Below are positions 1 to 9,078 of a DNA stretch of 35,867 nt, piece by piece. The first letter of the stretch is position 1; every line of letters begins with the position of its first letter. The position numbers and the translations under genes were made by a program. The stretch comes from an uncultured Marvinbryantia sp. (GTDB taxonomy: Bacteria; Bacillota; Clostridia; Lachnospirales; Lachnospiraceae), in contig CAKRRF010000027.1 in NCBI GenBank assembly GCA_934394985.1, positions 1 to 35,867 of the forward strand, written 5' to 3'. Below the pieces are notes generated by a model that saw only the letters and a list, made by a program, of their open reading frames with translations, made no database searches and was not told where the DNA came from.

Positions 1-317
1 ATGAGGGACTTCAGGCGAAAATCTCAGACATAAGTGACCGTTTATCCCTGCCAAGACCAGGTGTCACCAGAACCGTAAAAGAAATGGAACAAAAGGGCTA
101 TCTGAAGAAAACAGCTTCCCCGGAAGATGGCCGAGTCACCTACCTTACACTGACGGGAACCGGAAAGATGCTTTCTGAAAAATATAACCAGCAGATTTTT
201 TCCACTCTTGCATCTTATATGGAAGGATTTTCTGAGAAAGATGCAGAATGCATGATCCGTACCATGGATCAGTTCTACCATATTATGTGTGAAAGGAGAA
301 TGAATCTTGAAAAATGA
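1..317 (+). CDS. MarR-family transcriptional regulator, 3' part (5' end outside window)
   Basis: The reading frame is open from the left edge (codons start at base 3) to the stop at 317, giving about 104 residues of the C-terminal part. Visible are the end of a winged-helix domain, with the recognition-helix region LSLPRPGVTRTVKEMEQKGY, the wing (residues SPEDGRV, followed by a TLTGTG strand), and a final helix of the type used for dimerisation in MarR proteins. The first ATG at 84 lies inside the DNA-binding domain and is not a real start. The stop overlaps the start of the downstream MATE transporter by 11 bases, so the two are translationally coupled. A MarR regulator next to a drug efflux pump is a common pairing. 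Local control of the pump is inference, because the promoter is not in the window. Confidence 0.85.
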   Translation, partial: EGLQAKISDISDRLSLPRPGVTRTVKEMEQKGYLKKTASPEDGRVTYLTLTGTGKMLSEKYNQQIFSTLASYMEGFSEKDAECMIRTMDQFYHIMCERRMNLEK

Positions 318-1656
318 AAGAAATGATTTTACGCAGGGCAGTATTCTAAAGAAACTATCCCTCTTTATGCTCCCAATTCTGGGAGCGCTGGTACTGCAGG
401 CCGCTTACGGTGCGGTAGACCTTCTCGTGGTAGGAAGATTCGGTTCCACCTCCGGACTTTCTGCTGTATCCACCGGAAGCCAGGTACTGAATCTGGTAAC
501 CTTTGTGGTGACTCAGTTTGCCATGGGAATTACCGTACTCATTGCCCGTTATCTGGGTGAAAAGAAACCGGAACAGATCGGTTCTGTTATCGGCGGTTCT
601 GTCGTAGTATTTGCCCTGTTTTCTGCCGGACTGTTCATTCTGATGGTCTTTTTCGCCCGTCCGATCTCCATCCTGATGCAGGCTCCTGCAGAAGCACTGG
701 ATCTGACCACCAGCTATGTACGTATCTGCGGAGGTGGTATCTTTTTCATCGTAGCTTACAATCTGCTGGCTGCGATCTTCCGTGGTCTGGGTGACAGCAA
801 ATCACCATTACTTTTTGTTCTTGTGGCCTGTATTGTAAATATTTTTGGTGACCTGATTCTGGTCGCCGGACTACACATGGACGCATCAGGCGCTGCCATT
901 GCTACTGTCTGCGCTCAAGCCATCAGTGTCGGCTGTGCCATCGTGATCTTACTCAAAAAACATCTTCCATTCAAAATTCAGAGATCCGACTTTCGCCTGA
1001 ACAGCCAATGCCAGAAGGTCTTAGGCATCGGACTGCCGCTGGCGCTTCAGGAATTTCTGACCCAGGTCTCCTTCCTTGCCCTGTGCGCCTTTATCAACTG
1101 CCTTGGTCTGGAAGCCTCATCCGGTTACGGAGTCGCATGCAAAATTGTAAATTTCGCTATGCTGATTCCAAGCTCTCTGATGCAGTCTATGGCTTCCTTT
1201 GTCTCACAAAATGTGGGCGCCAATAATCCGAAACGTGCCAGAAAGACCATGTTCACCGGTATCGGACTTGGATTATTCTTTGGATGTATCGTCTTTATAC
1301 TTGTGATACTCAAAGGCGATCTGCTGGCCGCACTGTTCACTTCCGATGCAGCTGTTATTCAAAATGGATTTGCTTATCTGAAAGGATTCGCACCAGAGAC
1401 ACTGGTCACTGCCGTTCTGTTCAGTATGGTGGGATATTTTAATGGAAACGATCAGACACTCTGGGTGATGATCCAAGGACTGATTCAGACACTGCTGGTC
1501 AGACTTCCAATGTCTTACTACATGAGCATCCAGCCAAATGCAAGCCTGACCAAAATCGGTCTTGCAGCACCTGCTTCCACCGCTGTAGGGATTGTGCTAA
1601 ATGTGTTGTTCTTTCTTTATTTTACAAAAAAACAGAGAAAGAACAATTCCTTATAA
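307..1656 (+). CDS. MATE family multidrug/sodium antiporter
   Basis: This 449-residue polytopic membrane protein has about 12 hydrophobic segments in two similar halves, the usual size for MATE transporters. The N-terminal stretch (LSLFMLPILGALVLQAAYG, then VDLLVVGRFG) and the loop with FRGLGDSKSP near residue 160 are typical of the family. The product would export cationic drugs or metabolites using an ion gradient. The start is a TTG at 307, supported by AGGAG eight bases upstream (294-298), and it overlaps the end of the MarR gene by 11 bases. A strong hairpin follows the stop. The substrate cannot be read from sequence. Confidence 0.9.
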   Translation: MKNERNDFTQGSILKKLSLFMLPILGALVLQAAYGAVDLLVVGRFGSTSGLSAVSTGSQVLNLVTFVVTQFAMGITVLIARYLGEKKPEQIGSVIGGSVVVFALFSAGLFILMVFFARPISILMQAPAEALDLTTSYVRICGGGIFFIVAYNLLAAIFRGLGDSKSPLLFVLVACIVNIFGDLILVAGLHMDASGAAIATVCAQAISVGCAIVILLKKHLPFKIQRSDFRLNSQCQKVLGIGLPLALQEFLTQVSFLALCAFINCLGLEASSGYGVACKIVNFAMLIPSSLMQSMASFVSQNVGANNPKRARKTMFTGIGLGLFFGCIVFILVILKGDLLAALFTSDAAVIQNGFAYLKGFAPETLVTAVLFSMVGYFNGNDQTLWVMIQGLIQTLLVRLPMSYYMSIQPNASLTKIGLAAPASTAVGIVLNVLFFLYFTKKQRKNNSL

Positions 1657-1660
1657 AAGC

Positions 1661-1692
1661 AAAGGTCATCGGATATTACCCGATGGCCTTTT
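1661..1692. terminator. bidirectional intrinsic terminator between MATE gene and response regulator
   Basis: A stem pairs GGTCATCGG with CCGATGGCC (one G-T pair) around a short loop, extended by AAA/TTT. It is followed by T residues on the plus strand and by a T-rich stretch on the minus strand. It sits between the stops of two convergent genes (1656 and 1703), so it can serve both. Confidence 0.75.
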
Positions 1693-1702
1693 ATCTGCTC
1701 TG

Positions 1703-2392
1703 TTATACTTTAAACCGATACCCAACCCCCCAGATCGTCTCTATATACTGTGGCTTGGCTGTGTCAAATTCAATTTTTTCACGAATCTTTTTAATATGTA
1801 CTGTGACAGTGGCAATATCTCCGACCGATTCCATATCCCAGATCTCCCGGAATAATTCTTCTTTGGTGAATACATGGTTCGGGTTTTCTGCCAGGAAGGT
1901 CAGCAGATCAAATTCTTTGGTAGTAAAATTCTTCTCTTCTCCATTGATCCACACTCTCCTGGCTGTCTTGTCGATCTTGATTCCACGAATTTCTACAATA
2001 TCATTCGCCTTCACATTAGAATTTACCAGACGTTCGTAGCGGGCCAGATGTGCTTTTACCCTGGCCACCAGTTCACTCGGACTAAACGGCTTGGTCATAT
2101 AATCATCCGCGCCCATGCCAAGACCACGGATCTTATCAATATCATCCTTTTTTGCCGAAACCATAAGAATCGGGATATTTTTTTCTTCCCGGACTTTTTT
2201 ACAGATCTCAAATCCATCTACGCCCGGAAGCATCAGATCCAGAATCAGCAAATCAAATTTCTCAGACATTGCCTTTTCCAGTCCTGCATTTCCGTCTCTT
2301 GCTGTCTCCACCTCAAATCCGCTGAGCTCCAGATAGTCTTTCTCCAGTTCTGCAATACTTTCTTCATCTTCAACAATTAAAATCTTACTCAT
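1703..2392 (-). CDS. OmpR/PhoB-family response regulator
   Basis: The 229-residue protein has an N-terminal receiver domain (about 1-118) and a C-terminal winged-helix DNA-binding domain (about 130-229). Receiver residues are visible: acidic E8/D9, phospho-acceptor D52 in LLILDLMLPG, switch S79 and K101 in the TKPF motif. The C-terminal part carries the usual TKEFDLLTFLAENPN and VTVHIKKIREK stretches and ends in GVGYRFKV. Its ATG shares one base with the stop codon of the upstream kinase gene (TGATG), so the pair is translationally coupled. It would bind DNA after phosphorylation by that kinase. The target genes are unknown. Confidence 0.95.
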   Translation of the reverse strand: MSKILIVEDEESIAELEKDYLELSGFEVETARDGNAGLEKAMSEKFDLLILDLMLPGVDGFEICKKVREEKNIPILMVSAKKDDIDKIRGLGMGADDYMTKPFSPSELVARVKAHLARYERLVNSNVKANDIVEIRGIKIDKTARRVWINGEEKNFTTKEFDLLTFLAENPNHVFTKEELFREIWDMESVGDIATVTVHIKKIREKIEFDTAKPQYIETIWGVGYRFKV

Positions 2393-3636
2393 CAGAGCAG
2401 CACCTCCTGATATTTTCTCAATACGAAGTACATCACGGTTCCTTTGCCCACTGTACTGCTGGCCCAGATCTTACCGCCATGATCTTCAATAATTTTTTTC
2501 ACAATAGACAGTCCTATTCCACTTCCCCCCGCTGAATGACGGGATGCATCCGCGCGATAAAAACGCTCAAAGATATTCGGAAGTTCCTTTGTTCCGATTC
2601 CCCGTCCATTGTCTTCAACCTCAATCTGTACAAAATCTCCCACATCCTTCACCCGGATGTCAATGCGTGGATTGCTTTTATCCATATATTTTACAGAGTT
2701 GCTGACAATATTGTTGATCACCCGCTTGATCTGCTCCGCATCGGCAATCACTTCCACATCATCCGCCACATTATTCGAATAGGAAAATGCAAATCCCTTG
2801 GACTCCAGTTCAATTCCCATCTCTTCCACACAGTCTTCAAAGTAATTCTTCACATTGATCTTATTAAACGTGTATGGAATACGATTGGCATCTATCTTAG
2901 AATAAAAAGTCAGTTCATTGATCAGTCTGTCCATATCATTGGTCTTATTATAAATCGTACGGATATAGCGATCCATCTTCTCCGGTGTATCAGCTACCCC
3001 ATCCATGATTCCTTCCACATAACCCTTTATGGCAGTCAGCGGTGTCTTCAGGTCATGGGAAATATTGCTGATCAGTTCCTTGCTTTCCTGATCGTATTCC
3101 AGCTTCTGCTCCGTACTTTCCAGAAGCCTTTTTCTCATCTCTTCAAAATCCCGGCACAGATCACTGATCTCATCTTCTCCGGTCACTTCCATCGTAAAAT
3201 TCAGATTGCCCTCGGTAATCTTATGCGTTGCATTACGCAGCTTATTCAATGGTACACTGATTCCTGCATAGATCCACAGCATCAGCATCGCCGCTGTCAC
3301 CACCAGAATAACTATGATAATCGCCGCCATGTCATACAGAAAACTGCGAAACTCCGGCACAATCCCGGCTGCACTGTCTGCCATCTCATCTGTCAGAGCC
3401 CCCTTTTCCAGATCTCCGGTCTCCGAAAACTCTATCTGATCTCTGCCCTCTTCCAGATCATCTGCGCCTGTGCCAGGTGTATTACTCGCACTGTATTTTT
3501 CCTGATACTTCTGCGCATATCGTTCCAGCGCTTTGAACTGACGATTTCCCACTGTCAGCATCACCATGGTCATCAACATAATCGGAATGATCAAAATTGC
3601 CGCAAACGCTATAAATAATCGTGTTTTTAACTTCAT
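2392..3636 (-). CDS. membrane sensor histidine kinase
   Basis: The protein has 414 residues. Transmembrane segment 1 is at about 7-29, a roughly 70-residue extracytoplasmic region is rich in Glu/Asp, transmembrane segment 2 is at about 103-125, and a HAMP linker follows to about 175. The dimerisation domain carries the phospho-acceptor H194 in SNISHDLKTPLTAIKGY. The ATPase domain shows an N box (307-317, NNIVSNSVKY), a G1 box (342-348, DNGRGIG), an F box (FERFYR) and a G2 box (GGSGIGLSIVKK). It overlaps the response regulator by one base. The SD AAGGGAG lies in the 3' arm of a long hairpin just before the ATG, which suggests controlled translation or shared use as the metK terminator. The short acidic sensor region gives no hint of the signal. 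Confidence 0.95.
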   Translation of the reverse strand: MKLKTRLFIAFAAILIIPIMLMTMVMLTVGNRQFKALERYAQKYQEKYSASNTPGTGADDLEEGRDQIEFSETGDLEKGALTDEMADSAAGIVPEFRSFLYDMAAIIIVILVVTAAMLMLWIYAGISVPLNKLRNATHKITEGNLNFTMEVTGEDEISDLCRDFEEMRKRLLESTEQKLEYDQESKELISNISHDLKTPLTAIKGYVEGIMDGVADTPEKMDRYIRTIYNKTNDMDRLINELTFYSKIDANRIPYTFNKINVKNYFEDCVEEMGIELESKGFAFSYSNNVADDVEVIADAEQIKRVINNIVSNSVKYMDKSNPRIDIRVKDVGDFVQIEVEDNGRGIGTKELPNIFERFYRADASRHSAGGSGIGLSIVKKIIEDHGGKIWASSTVGKGTVMYFVLRKYQEVLL

Positions 3637-3685
3637 AAAAAAACTCCCTTATAGTATTACCTGTTCAGTATACCATAAAGGAGTT
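3637..3685 (-). terminator. metK terminator hairpin containing the kinase Shine-Dalgarno
   Basis: The arms at 3670-3685 and 3642-3657 form a stem of about 16 pairs with two G-T pairs and a loop of about 12 bases. A run of seven Ts follows on the minus strand, directly before the ATG of the histidine kinase. It has the form of an intrinsic terminator for metK. The 3' arm contains AAGGGAG, the only good SD for the kinase, seven bases from its start. Either the hairpin ends metK transcripts, or on readthrough RNA it masks the kinase ribosome binding site. Confidence 0.6.
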
Positions 3686-3768
3686 TTGAATTCATCTAAA
3701 CAAAGAAGATGTTTTCTAAATTTTCTGTGAACTTTACCATCTGCTCTGTGGACAGCAGCACCAGATTT

Positions 3769-4956
3769 CTATAAATATTTCTTTAAGTCCTCTGCCTTAT
3801 CCAGTTTCTCCCATGGCAGATCCAGATCCAGTCTTCCGAAATGTCCATAAGCTGCTGTCTGTTTGTAAATCGGTCTGCGCAGATCCAGCATTTTGATAAT
3901 ACCAGCCGGACGAAGATCAAAGTTTTCACGTACGATCTCTGTGATCTTTTCATCAGAAAGCTTGCCTGTTCCGAATGTATCTACCATTACAGAAGTAGGC
4001 TGCGCCACACCGATCGCATAGGAAAGCTGTACTTCACATTTGTCTGCCAGCCCTGCCGCTACCACGTTCTTTGCTGCATAACGTGCTGCATAAGCTGCTG
4101 AACGGTCTACCTTTGTACAGTCTTTTCCGGAAAAGGCTCCGCCGCCGTGTCTTGCATATCCGCCATAAGTATCTACAATAATCTTACGTCCGGTCAGTCC
4201 ACTGTCTCCATGAGGACCGCCGATTACAAAACGTCCGGTCGGGTTGATAAAGAACTTCGTGCTCTCATCAATCAGTTCCTGTGGAAGAATCTCATCAAAC
4301 ACATATTTCTTAATATCTTTATGAATCTGTTCCTGTGTCACATCCGGGTCATGCTGTGTAGACAGTACCACTGCATCCAGCTTTATCGGCTTGTTATTTT
4401 CATCATATTCTACTGTCACCTGAGTCTTTCCATCCGGGCGAAGATATGGCAGTGTACCATTCTTTCTTACTTCTGTCAGACGACGTGACAGCTTGTGTGC
4501 CAGCGCGATCGGATACGGCATATACTCTTCTGTTTCGTTGCTCGCATAACCAAACATCATACCCTGGTCTCCGGCACCAATCGCTTCGATTTCACTGTCT
4601 GACATCTGATTTTCTTTTGCTTCCAGCGCCTTATCCACACCGAGCGCAATATCTGCAGACTGTTCATCAATTGCAGTGATCACACCACAGGTATCTGCAT
4701 CAAATCCATATTTTCCTCTTGTATAGCCAATCTCGCGAATCGTCTCGCGCACGATTTTCTGAATATCTACATATGCTTTCGTAGTGATCTCGCCCATAAC
4801 CAGCACCATACCGGTTGTGGTAGCAGTCTCGCAGGCTACACGGCTCATAGGATCCTGTTCCAGTAATGCATCCAGAATGGCATCTGAAATCGCATCACAC
4901 ATTTTGTCCGGATGTCCTTCTGTAACGGACTCGGAAGTAAATAAACGTCTTTCCAT
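3769..4956 (-). CDS. metK: S-adenosylmethionine synthase (methionine adenosyltransferase)
   Basis: This 395-residue cytoplasmic enzyme makes S-adenosylmethionine from methionine and ATP. Family signatures are clear: [19 protein letters not shown] at the N terminus, [12 protein letters not shown] near 126, [18 protein letters not shown] near 243, and GGGAFSGKD (P-loop-like signature) near 272. Length and both signatures match the bacterial enzyme along its whole length. The start ATG has GAAAGGA eight bases upstream. The gene stands alone behind a long leader with a SAM-I riboswitch, so its own product should shut it off, and it ends at a hairpin before the histidine kinase gene. Confidence 0.98.
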   Translation of the reverse strand: MERRLFTSESVTEGHPDKMCDAISDAILDALLEQDPMSRVACETATTTGMVLVMGEITTKAYVDIQKIVRETIREIGYTRGKYGFDADTCGVITAIDEQSADIALGVDKALEAKENQMSDSEIEAIGAGDQGMMFGYASNETEEYMPYPIALAHKLSRRLTEVRKNGTLPYLRPDGKTQVTVEYDENNKPIKLDAVVLSTQHDPDVTQEQIHKDIKKYVFDEILPQELIDESTKFFINPTGRFVIGGPHGDSGLTGRKIIVDTYGGYARHGGGAFSGKDCTKVDRSAAYAARYAAKNVVAAGLADKCEVQLSYAIGVAQPTSVMVDTFGTGKLSDEKITEIVRENFDLRPAGIIKMLDLRRPIYKQTAAYGHFGRLDLDLPWEKLDKAEDLKKYL

Positions 4957-5052
4957 TTTCTTTTTCCTTTCGTAATGAGATAATTGTTAACAGTTATCTG
5001 GCCCGGCATTTCCTGATCGTGTGGAATCCTTATATTCTGATATTTGTGCATC

Positions 5053-5082
5053 AAAAAATGTCCACTCGAATAAGCGGACATT
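5053..5082 (-). terminator. SAM riboswitch expression-platform terminator
   Basis: On the minus strand AATGTCCGC pairs with GTGGACATT around the loop TTATTCGA, followed by six Ts. The loop holds TTATT, which can pair with the 3' strand of aptamer helix P1 (AATAAG), so forming P1 and forming the antiterminator exclude each other. This is the classic OFF switch: with SAM bound, this terminator forms and metK is not transcribed. Confidence 0.85.
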
Positions 5083-5104
5083 CCATCATCTATGACAGTT
5101 CATC

Positions 5105-5203
5105 CTCTTATTGTTCGATTGCTCGCTCAGGTTGGCACCTTCCGCTGTGCGGGGTTGCCGTGGTTTCTCAGGTCCTCTGTACCTCCACCACTCTGAATAA
5201 GAG
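5105..5203 (-). ncRNA. SAM-I riboswitch (S-box) aptamer controlling metK
   Basis: The minus strand reads CTCTTATT at the 5' side and AATAAGAG at the 3' side, a perfect 8-bp P1 helix. Between them are the conserved S-box blocks CAGAGTGGTGGAGG, the GAAACCACGGCAACC segment (matching the consensus GAAxCCxGGCAACC) and AAGGTGCCAACC. This order of blocks is diagnostic of the SAM-I aptamer. It lies about 150 bases upstream of metK, followed by a rho-independent terminator. The region 4957-5366 contains this leader, its promoter and no credible gene. Confidence 0.95.
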
Positions 5204-5260
5204 AAATACCTTATGCTCTTTTTCTATATGCGACATCTGTATCATATGCATCGCATATAT

Positions 5261-5289
5261 AAGATATACCCAGAAAGTACTTTCGTCAA
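5261..5289 (-). promoter_or_regulatory. promoter of the metK leader
   Basis: On the minus strand there is a -35 TTGACG (5284-5289) and a -10 TATCTT (5261-5266) with a 17-base spacer. Transcription would start around 5254, about 50 bases before the aptamer. Confidence 0.65.
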
Positions 5290-5366
5290 GCACATTCCGG
5301 GTATTTTATGGTTTTTTTAGAATTCTGCGTCACAGTATACTCTGTAACTAACAATATCTGGTCAAA

Positions 5367-6659
5367 TCAACCGACTCTTAATTTAAACTTCTGAATCTCT
5401 TTTTCGCTGGATACACGTTCGATCTCAGCGCCAAGACCGCGGAGCTTCTGTTCAAAGTTCTCATATCCACGCTGAATATAGACGATATCATCTACGATCG
5501 TGATTCCTTCTGCTGCCAGTCCTGCAATGACAAGAGCTGCTCCGGCACGAAGATCCGGCGCACTGACTCTGGCGCCTGTCAGCTTCTCGGTGCCATAAAT
5601 AACAGCCGTATTACCTTCTACCTTTATATCTGCTCCCATACGAATCAGCTCGTCCACATATTTGAAACGATTCTCAAAAATGCTTTCTGTCACAATACTG
5701 GTTCCTCTGGCAATGGCCAGTGCCACACCGATCTGTGGCTGCATATCGGTAGGATAACCCGGATATGGCAGTGTCTTCACATTGGTATTATGCAGACGCT
5801 TTGTCGCAACGACACGCACTGCATCATCAAATTCTTCCACCTGGCATCCGATCTCTACCAGCTTCGCTGTCGTAGCCTCCAGATGCTTCGGAATGACATT
5901 CTTCACAATGACATCTCCTCTGGTCGCTGCTGCTGCGAACATAAAGGTTCCCGCTTCAATCTGATCCGGGATAATGGAATATTCTGTTGCATGAAGCTTT
6001 TCCACACCACGGATACGAATCACATCGGTACCTGCGCCCTTGATGTTGGCTCCCATGCTGTTCAGGAAATTCGCCGCATCTACAACATGCGGTTCCTTTG
6101 CTGCGTTCTCTATAATGGTACGTCCCTCTGCCATGGATGCTGCCATCATAATATTGATCGTAGCTCCCACAGATACTGTATCCAGGTAAATATGGCTTCC
6201 TCTTAAATGATCAGCTTCTGCAATGATCGATCCGTGAGAGATCCGTACCTTTGCTCCCAATGCCTTAAATCCCTTCAGATGAAGGTCAATCGGTCTGCTT
6301 CCGATATTGCATCCTCCCGGAAGCGGTACCTCCGCTTTTTTGTACTTACCAAGCAATGCTCCAAGCAAATAATAGGATGCTCTGATTTTCTTTATATATT
6401 CATAGTCAACACTGACTCTTCCGATACCGGATCCGTTGATCAGTGCTGAGGTTCTGCTTACTCTGGTGACACTGGCGCCGATCTCACTGATTGCCTCTAA
6501 CAGCACATTAATGTCCTGGACATCCGGAAGGTTCTCGATCCGTACTGTCTCATCCGTCATAATTGCTGCAGCAAGAATACCCAATGCCGCGTTCTTCGCA
6601 CCACCGATCTCTACTTCACCGGCAAGTGGATTTCCGCCTTTGATTATATACTGCTCCAT
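5367..6659 (-). CDS. murA: UDP-N-acetylglucosamine 1-carboxyvinyltransferase
   Basis: This 430-residue enzyme transfers enolpyruvate from PEP to UDP-GlcNAc, the first committed step of peptidoglycan precursor synthesis in the cytoplasm. The N-terminal GGAKNAAL contains the conserved Lys (K22), and the catalytic loop PLPGGCNIGSRP carries the active-site cysteine C117, the target of fosfomycin, so the Asp variant seen in resistant species is absent. PGYPTDMQPQ and the C-terminal DLRAGAALVIAGLAAEG are also conserved. Firmicutes often have two paralogues (MurA and MurZ), and sequence alone does not settle which one this is. It has its own promoter at 6772-6799 and appears monocistronic. No clear terminator follows. 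Confidence 0.96.
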   Translation of the reverse strand: MEQYIIKGGNPLAGEVEIGGAKNAALGILAAAIMTDETVRIENLPDVQDINVLLEAISEIGASVTRVSRTSALINGSGIGRVSVDYEYIKKIRASYYLLGALLGKYKKAEVPLPGGCNIGSRPIDLHLKGFKALGAKVRISHGSIIAEADHLRGSHIYLDTVSVGATINIMMAASMAEGRTIIENAAKEPHVVDAANFLNSMGANIKGAGTDVIRIRGVEKLHATEYSIIPDQIEAGTFMFAAAATRGDVIVKNVIPKHLEATTAKLVEIGCQVEEFDDAVRVVATKRLHNTNVKTLPYPGYPTDMQPQIGVALAIARGTSIVTESIFENRFKYVDELIRMGADIKVEGNTAVIYGTEKLTGARVSAPDLRAGAALVIAGLAAEGITIVDDIVYIQRGYENFEQKLRGLGAEIERVSSEKEIQKFKLRVG

Positions 6660-6771
6660 TAGACACCTCGAAAATGTATTTATACTCTTCCCGTTTTTCG
6701 GTTACCTGATATTATATTTCTGAAGCGATTTTCCCCTGTTCGCTTTTACCCCTTATAAAATATCTTTATCC

Positions 6772-6799
6772 ATTATACCACAATCTAAAAATTTGTAAA
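6772..6799 (-). promoter_or_regulatory. promoter of murA
   Basis: On the minus strand there is a -35 TTTACA (6794-6799) and a perfect -10 TATAAT (6772-6777) with a 16-base spacer. The untranslated leader to the murA ATG is about 105 bases. The 6660-7044 gap holds only this promoter, the oppF terminator and an imperfect hairpin at about 7005-7040. Confidence 0.7.
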
Positions 6800-6930
6800 T
6801 AAGATTTCACATTTCGCAACAAATACGACTCTTTTTGCAATGATTCTGCAACACTATTTTGTGCTACCTGTCTGTTTTTCTTCTGTTTGACACCATATAT
6901 AGTAACCTTTCTCACAATTTTTACACGAGG

Positions 6931-6978
6931 AAAAAACAGGATATCCGCAATTTTTTCTATTTTGCGCATATCCTGTTT
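6931..6978 (-). terminator. strong intrinsic terminator of the opp operon
   Basis: Arms 6962-6978 and 6934-6950 form a 17-bp stem with one mismatch and an 11-base A-rich loop, followed by a run of six Ts on the minus strand. It lies about 65 bases after the oppF stop and upstream of the murA promoter. Confidence 0.9.
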
Positions 6979-7044
6979 CCAAAATTTTGTTTTATTGTAG
7001 TGAATCGGATATTCGCAATCCGCTTCGCCACTTACCTAATTCCG

Positions 7045-7989
7045 TTAAAATTTTTCTCCGGTCCACTTTGCAATCTCTTCATCGGTACCGAACACCTGAT
7101 GCTGACCGCCCATATTATGATAGCTTCCCACATTATAATCAATGCCACTGGTTCTGTAATCATATGTTACAGACTTACGGTATTTTTCCAGCCTCGGATT
7201 TGGTTCCGGAATCGCAGATAACAGGCTTCTGGTGTATGGATGTACCGGATTGGAGAAAATCTCATCCGTAGTACCTGTCTCCAGTAAATGTCCCAGATGA
7301 AGCACTCCAATACGGTCAGAAATATATTTTACCATCGACAGATCGTGCGCAATAAACAGATATGCCAGTCCGGTTTCTTCCTGAATATCCTTCATCAGAT
7401 TGACTACCTGGGCCTGAATTGACACATCCAGTGCTGATATACACTCATCTGCAATAATCAGTTTGGGATTCATAATCAGTGCCCGGGCAATTCCCACACG
7501 CTGACGCTGTCCGCCGGAGAACTGATGCGGATAACGTGCCGCATGTTCCGGTGCCAATCCCACTTTCGCAAGAATATTTTTGATGATGGTTTCTCTTTCT
7601 TCTTTTGTTTTATACAAATGATGAATATCCAGACCTTCTCCCAGAATATCACGCACTTTTTTTCTTGGATTCAAGGATGCCATCGGATCCTGAAAAATCA
7701 TCTGCATCTGGGTGCGAAGTGCCTGATTTTCTGTTCTGGAAAGTTTTCCGCTGATGTCCATTCCATTAAATCGGATCTCTCCGGCAGTCGGGTCATACAG
7801 ACGGATCACGCTTCGTCCAATGGTAGATTTTCCGGAACCAGATTCTCCCACAAGCCCATAGGTTTCTCCCGGATAAATCTCAAAAGATACGTTATCCACA
7901 GCCTTTACAGTAAAGGTACTGCTGACTTTGAAATACTGTTTTAAGCCTTTGACGGTAAGGATCGGCTCTGCATTATAATTCACTGCCAT
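7045..7989 (-). CDS. oppF: oligopeptide/dipeptide ABC transporter ATP-binding protein OppF
   Basis: This 314-residue ATPase subunit powers peptide import together with OppD on the cytoplasmic face. Walker [10 protein letters not shown], signature [15 protein letters not shown], Walker B LIIADE followed by CISALDVS, and a switch His in [10 protein letters not shown] are all present. The C-terminal stretch [19 protein letters not shown] is the oligopeptide-transporter C-terminal motif. The start at 7989 has GGAGGAGG eight bases upstream and overlaps the end of oppD by 17 bases, consistent with coupled translation. It is the last gene of oppABCDF, followed by a strong terminator. Confidence 0.95.
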   Translation of the reverse strand: MAVNYNAEPILTVKGLKQYFKVSSTFTVKAVDNVSFEIYPGETYGLVGESGSGKSTIGRSVIRLYDPTAGEIRFNGMDISGKLSRTENQALRTQMQMIFQDPMASLNPRKKVRDILGEGLDIHHLYKTKEERETIIKNILAKVGLAPEHAARYPHQFSGGQRQRVGIARALIMNPKLIIADECISALDVSIQAQVVNLMKDIQEETGLAYLFIAHDLSMVKYISDRIGVLHLGHLLETGTTDEIFSNPVHPYTRSLLSAIPEPNPRLEKYRKSVTYDYRTSGIDYNVGSYHNMGGQHQVFGTDEEIAKWTGEKF

Positions 7990-9067
7990 TTTTTTCTGCC
8001 TCCTCCTTCATTCGTTCAATTCGTGCTTTCAATTCTGCCGGCATCTCTACCTTCGGTGCCCGTTCATCCAGCAGCCAGGTCGCTGCATAATGAGTATCTG
8101 AGATCTGGAACATCGGCGGCTCCAGCTTATCATCAATCTCCAGTGCATAGCGGTTACGAGGCGCAAATGCATCACCGCTTTTTTCATGAAGCAGATTTGG
8201 CGGAGAACCTGGAATGGTATACAGTCTGTGATCATCCGTATTTAAATCCGGCATGGCAGAAAGAAGTCCCCAGGTATACGGATGTCTCGGATCATAGAAA
8301 ATCTCATCTATCGTACCTTTTTCCACAATCTTACCGGCATACATGACATTGACATAATCAGCCACCTTCGCTACTACGCCCAGATCGTGGGTAATGTAAA
8401 TAACAGAAATACCACGTTCATCCTGAATCTTTTTAATCAGTTCAATAATCTTTGCCTGAATGGTAACATCCAATGCAGTTGTCGGTTCATCACAGATCAG
8501 CAGATCCGGATTGCAGGCCAGCGCAATTGCTATGACTACACGCTGTCTCATACCTCCGGATAACTGATGCGGATAGTTTTTCATACGTTTTTCCGCATCT
8601 GAAATGCCAACCTCTTTCAACAGCTCTACTGCTTTATTCCAGGCTTCTTTTTTCGGCGTCTTAAAGTGCCAGATCATGCCCTCCATGATCTGTTTGCCAA
8701 TCGTCATGGTCGGATCCAGACTGGTCATCGGATCCTGAAATACCATGGCAATTCGTTTTCCGTTGATATGTTTTCGGATCCATTTTTTATCCTTCGTCAG
8801 GATATCCACCGTTTCTTTTTTTCCATCTGCATGGGCATAGGTAAATTCTATGCTTCCTTTTCCTGCCACTGCATTGGAAGCCAGAATGCCCATAGCCGCC
8901 TTCATGGTAACGGACTTACCAGATCCGGACTCCCCTACAATGGCCACTGTCTCGCCTTTATAAAGATCAATATTTACACCGCGGATTGCATGCACCGGAC
9001 CGGCTGTGGTCTTGAATGTAATATCAAGATCATTGATTTTAAGAATCTTTTCTTTTGTTTCTGACAT
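7973..9067 (-). CDS. oppD: oligopeptide/dipeptide ABC transporter ATP-binding protein OppD
   Basis: The second ATPase of the peptide importer has 364 residues from the chosen start. Walker [10 protein letters not shown], signature [15 protein letters not shown], Walker [15 protein letters not shown] and the C-terminal [18 protein letters not shown] motif are visible. The frame is open to a GTG at 9082, but the ATG at 9067 (MSETKEK) has GAGGTG seven bases upstream and is preferred. This leaves 11 bases after the oppC stop. OppD and OppF form the ATPase heterodimer of the transporter. Confidence 0.94.
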   Translation of the reverse strand: MSETKEKILKINDLDITFKTTAGPVHAIRGVNIDLYKGETVAIVGESGSGKSVTMKAAMGILASNAVAGKGSIEFTYAHADGKKETVDILTKDKKWIRKHINGKRIAMVFQDPMTSLDPTMTIGKQIMEGMIWHFKTPKKEAWNKAVELLKEVGISDAEKRMKNYPHQLSGGMRQRVVIAIALACNPDLLICDEPTTALDVTIQAKIIELIKKIQDERGISVIYITHDLGVVAKVADYVNVMYAGKIVEKGTIDEIFYDPRHPYTWGLLSAMPDLNTDDHRLYTIPGSPPNLLHEKSGDAFAPRNRYALEIDDKLEPPMFQISDTHYAATWLLDERAPKVEMPAELKARIERMKEEAEKNGSEL

Positions 9068-9078
9068 CTGTACGCACC

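Noticed and set aside
2536..3618. 360-codon plus-strand frame opposite the histidine kinase
   Set aside because: The minus-strand frame encodes a complete kinase with all motifs. The antisense frame has low-complexity His/Ile/Cys-rich composition and no SD.
7005..7040. Second hairpin after oppF (AGTG...CGGAT/ATCCG...CACT)
   Set aside because: The stem is interrupted by a large internal loop and there is no T run; the strong terminator at 6931-6978 explains the end of the operon.
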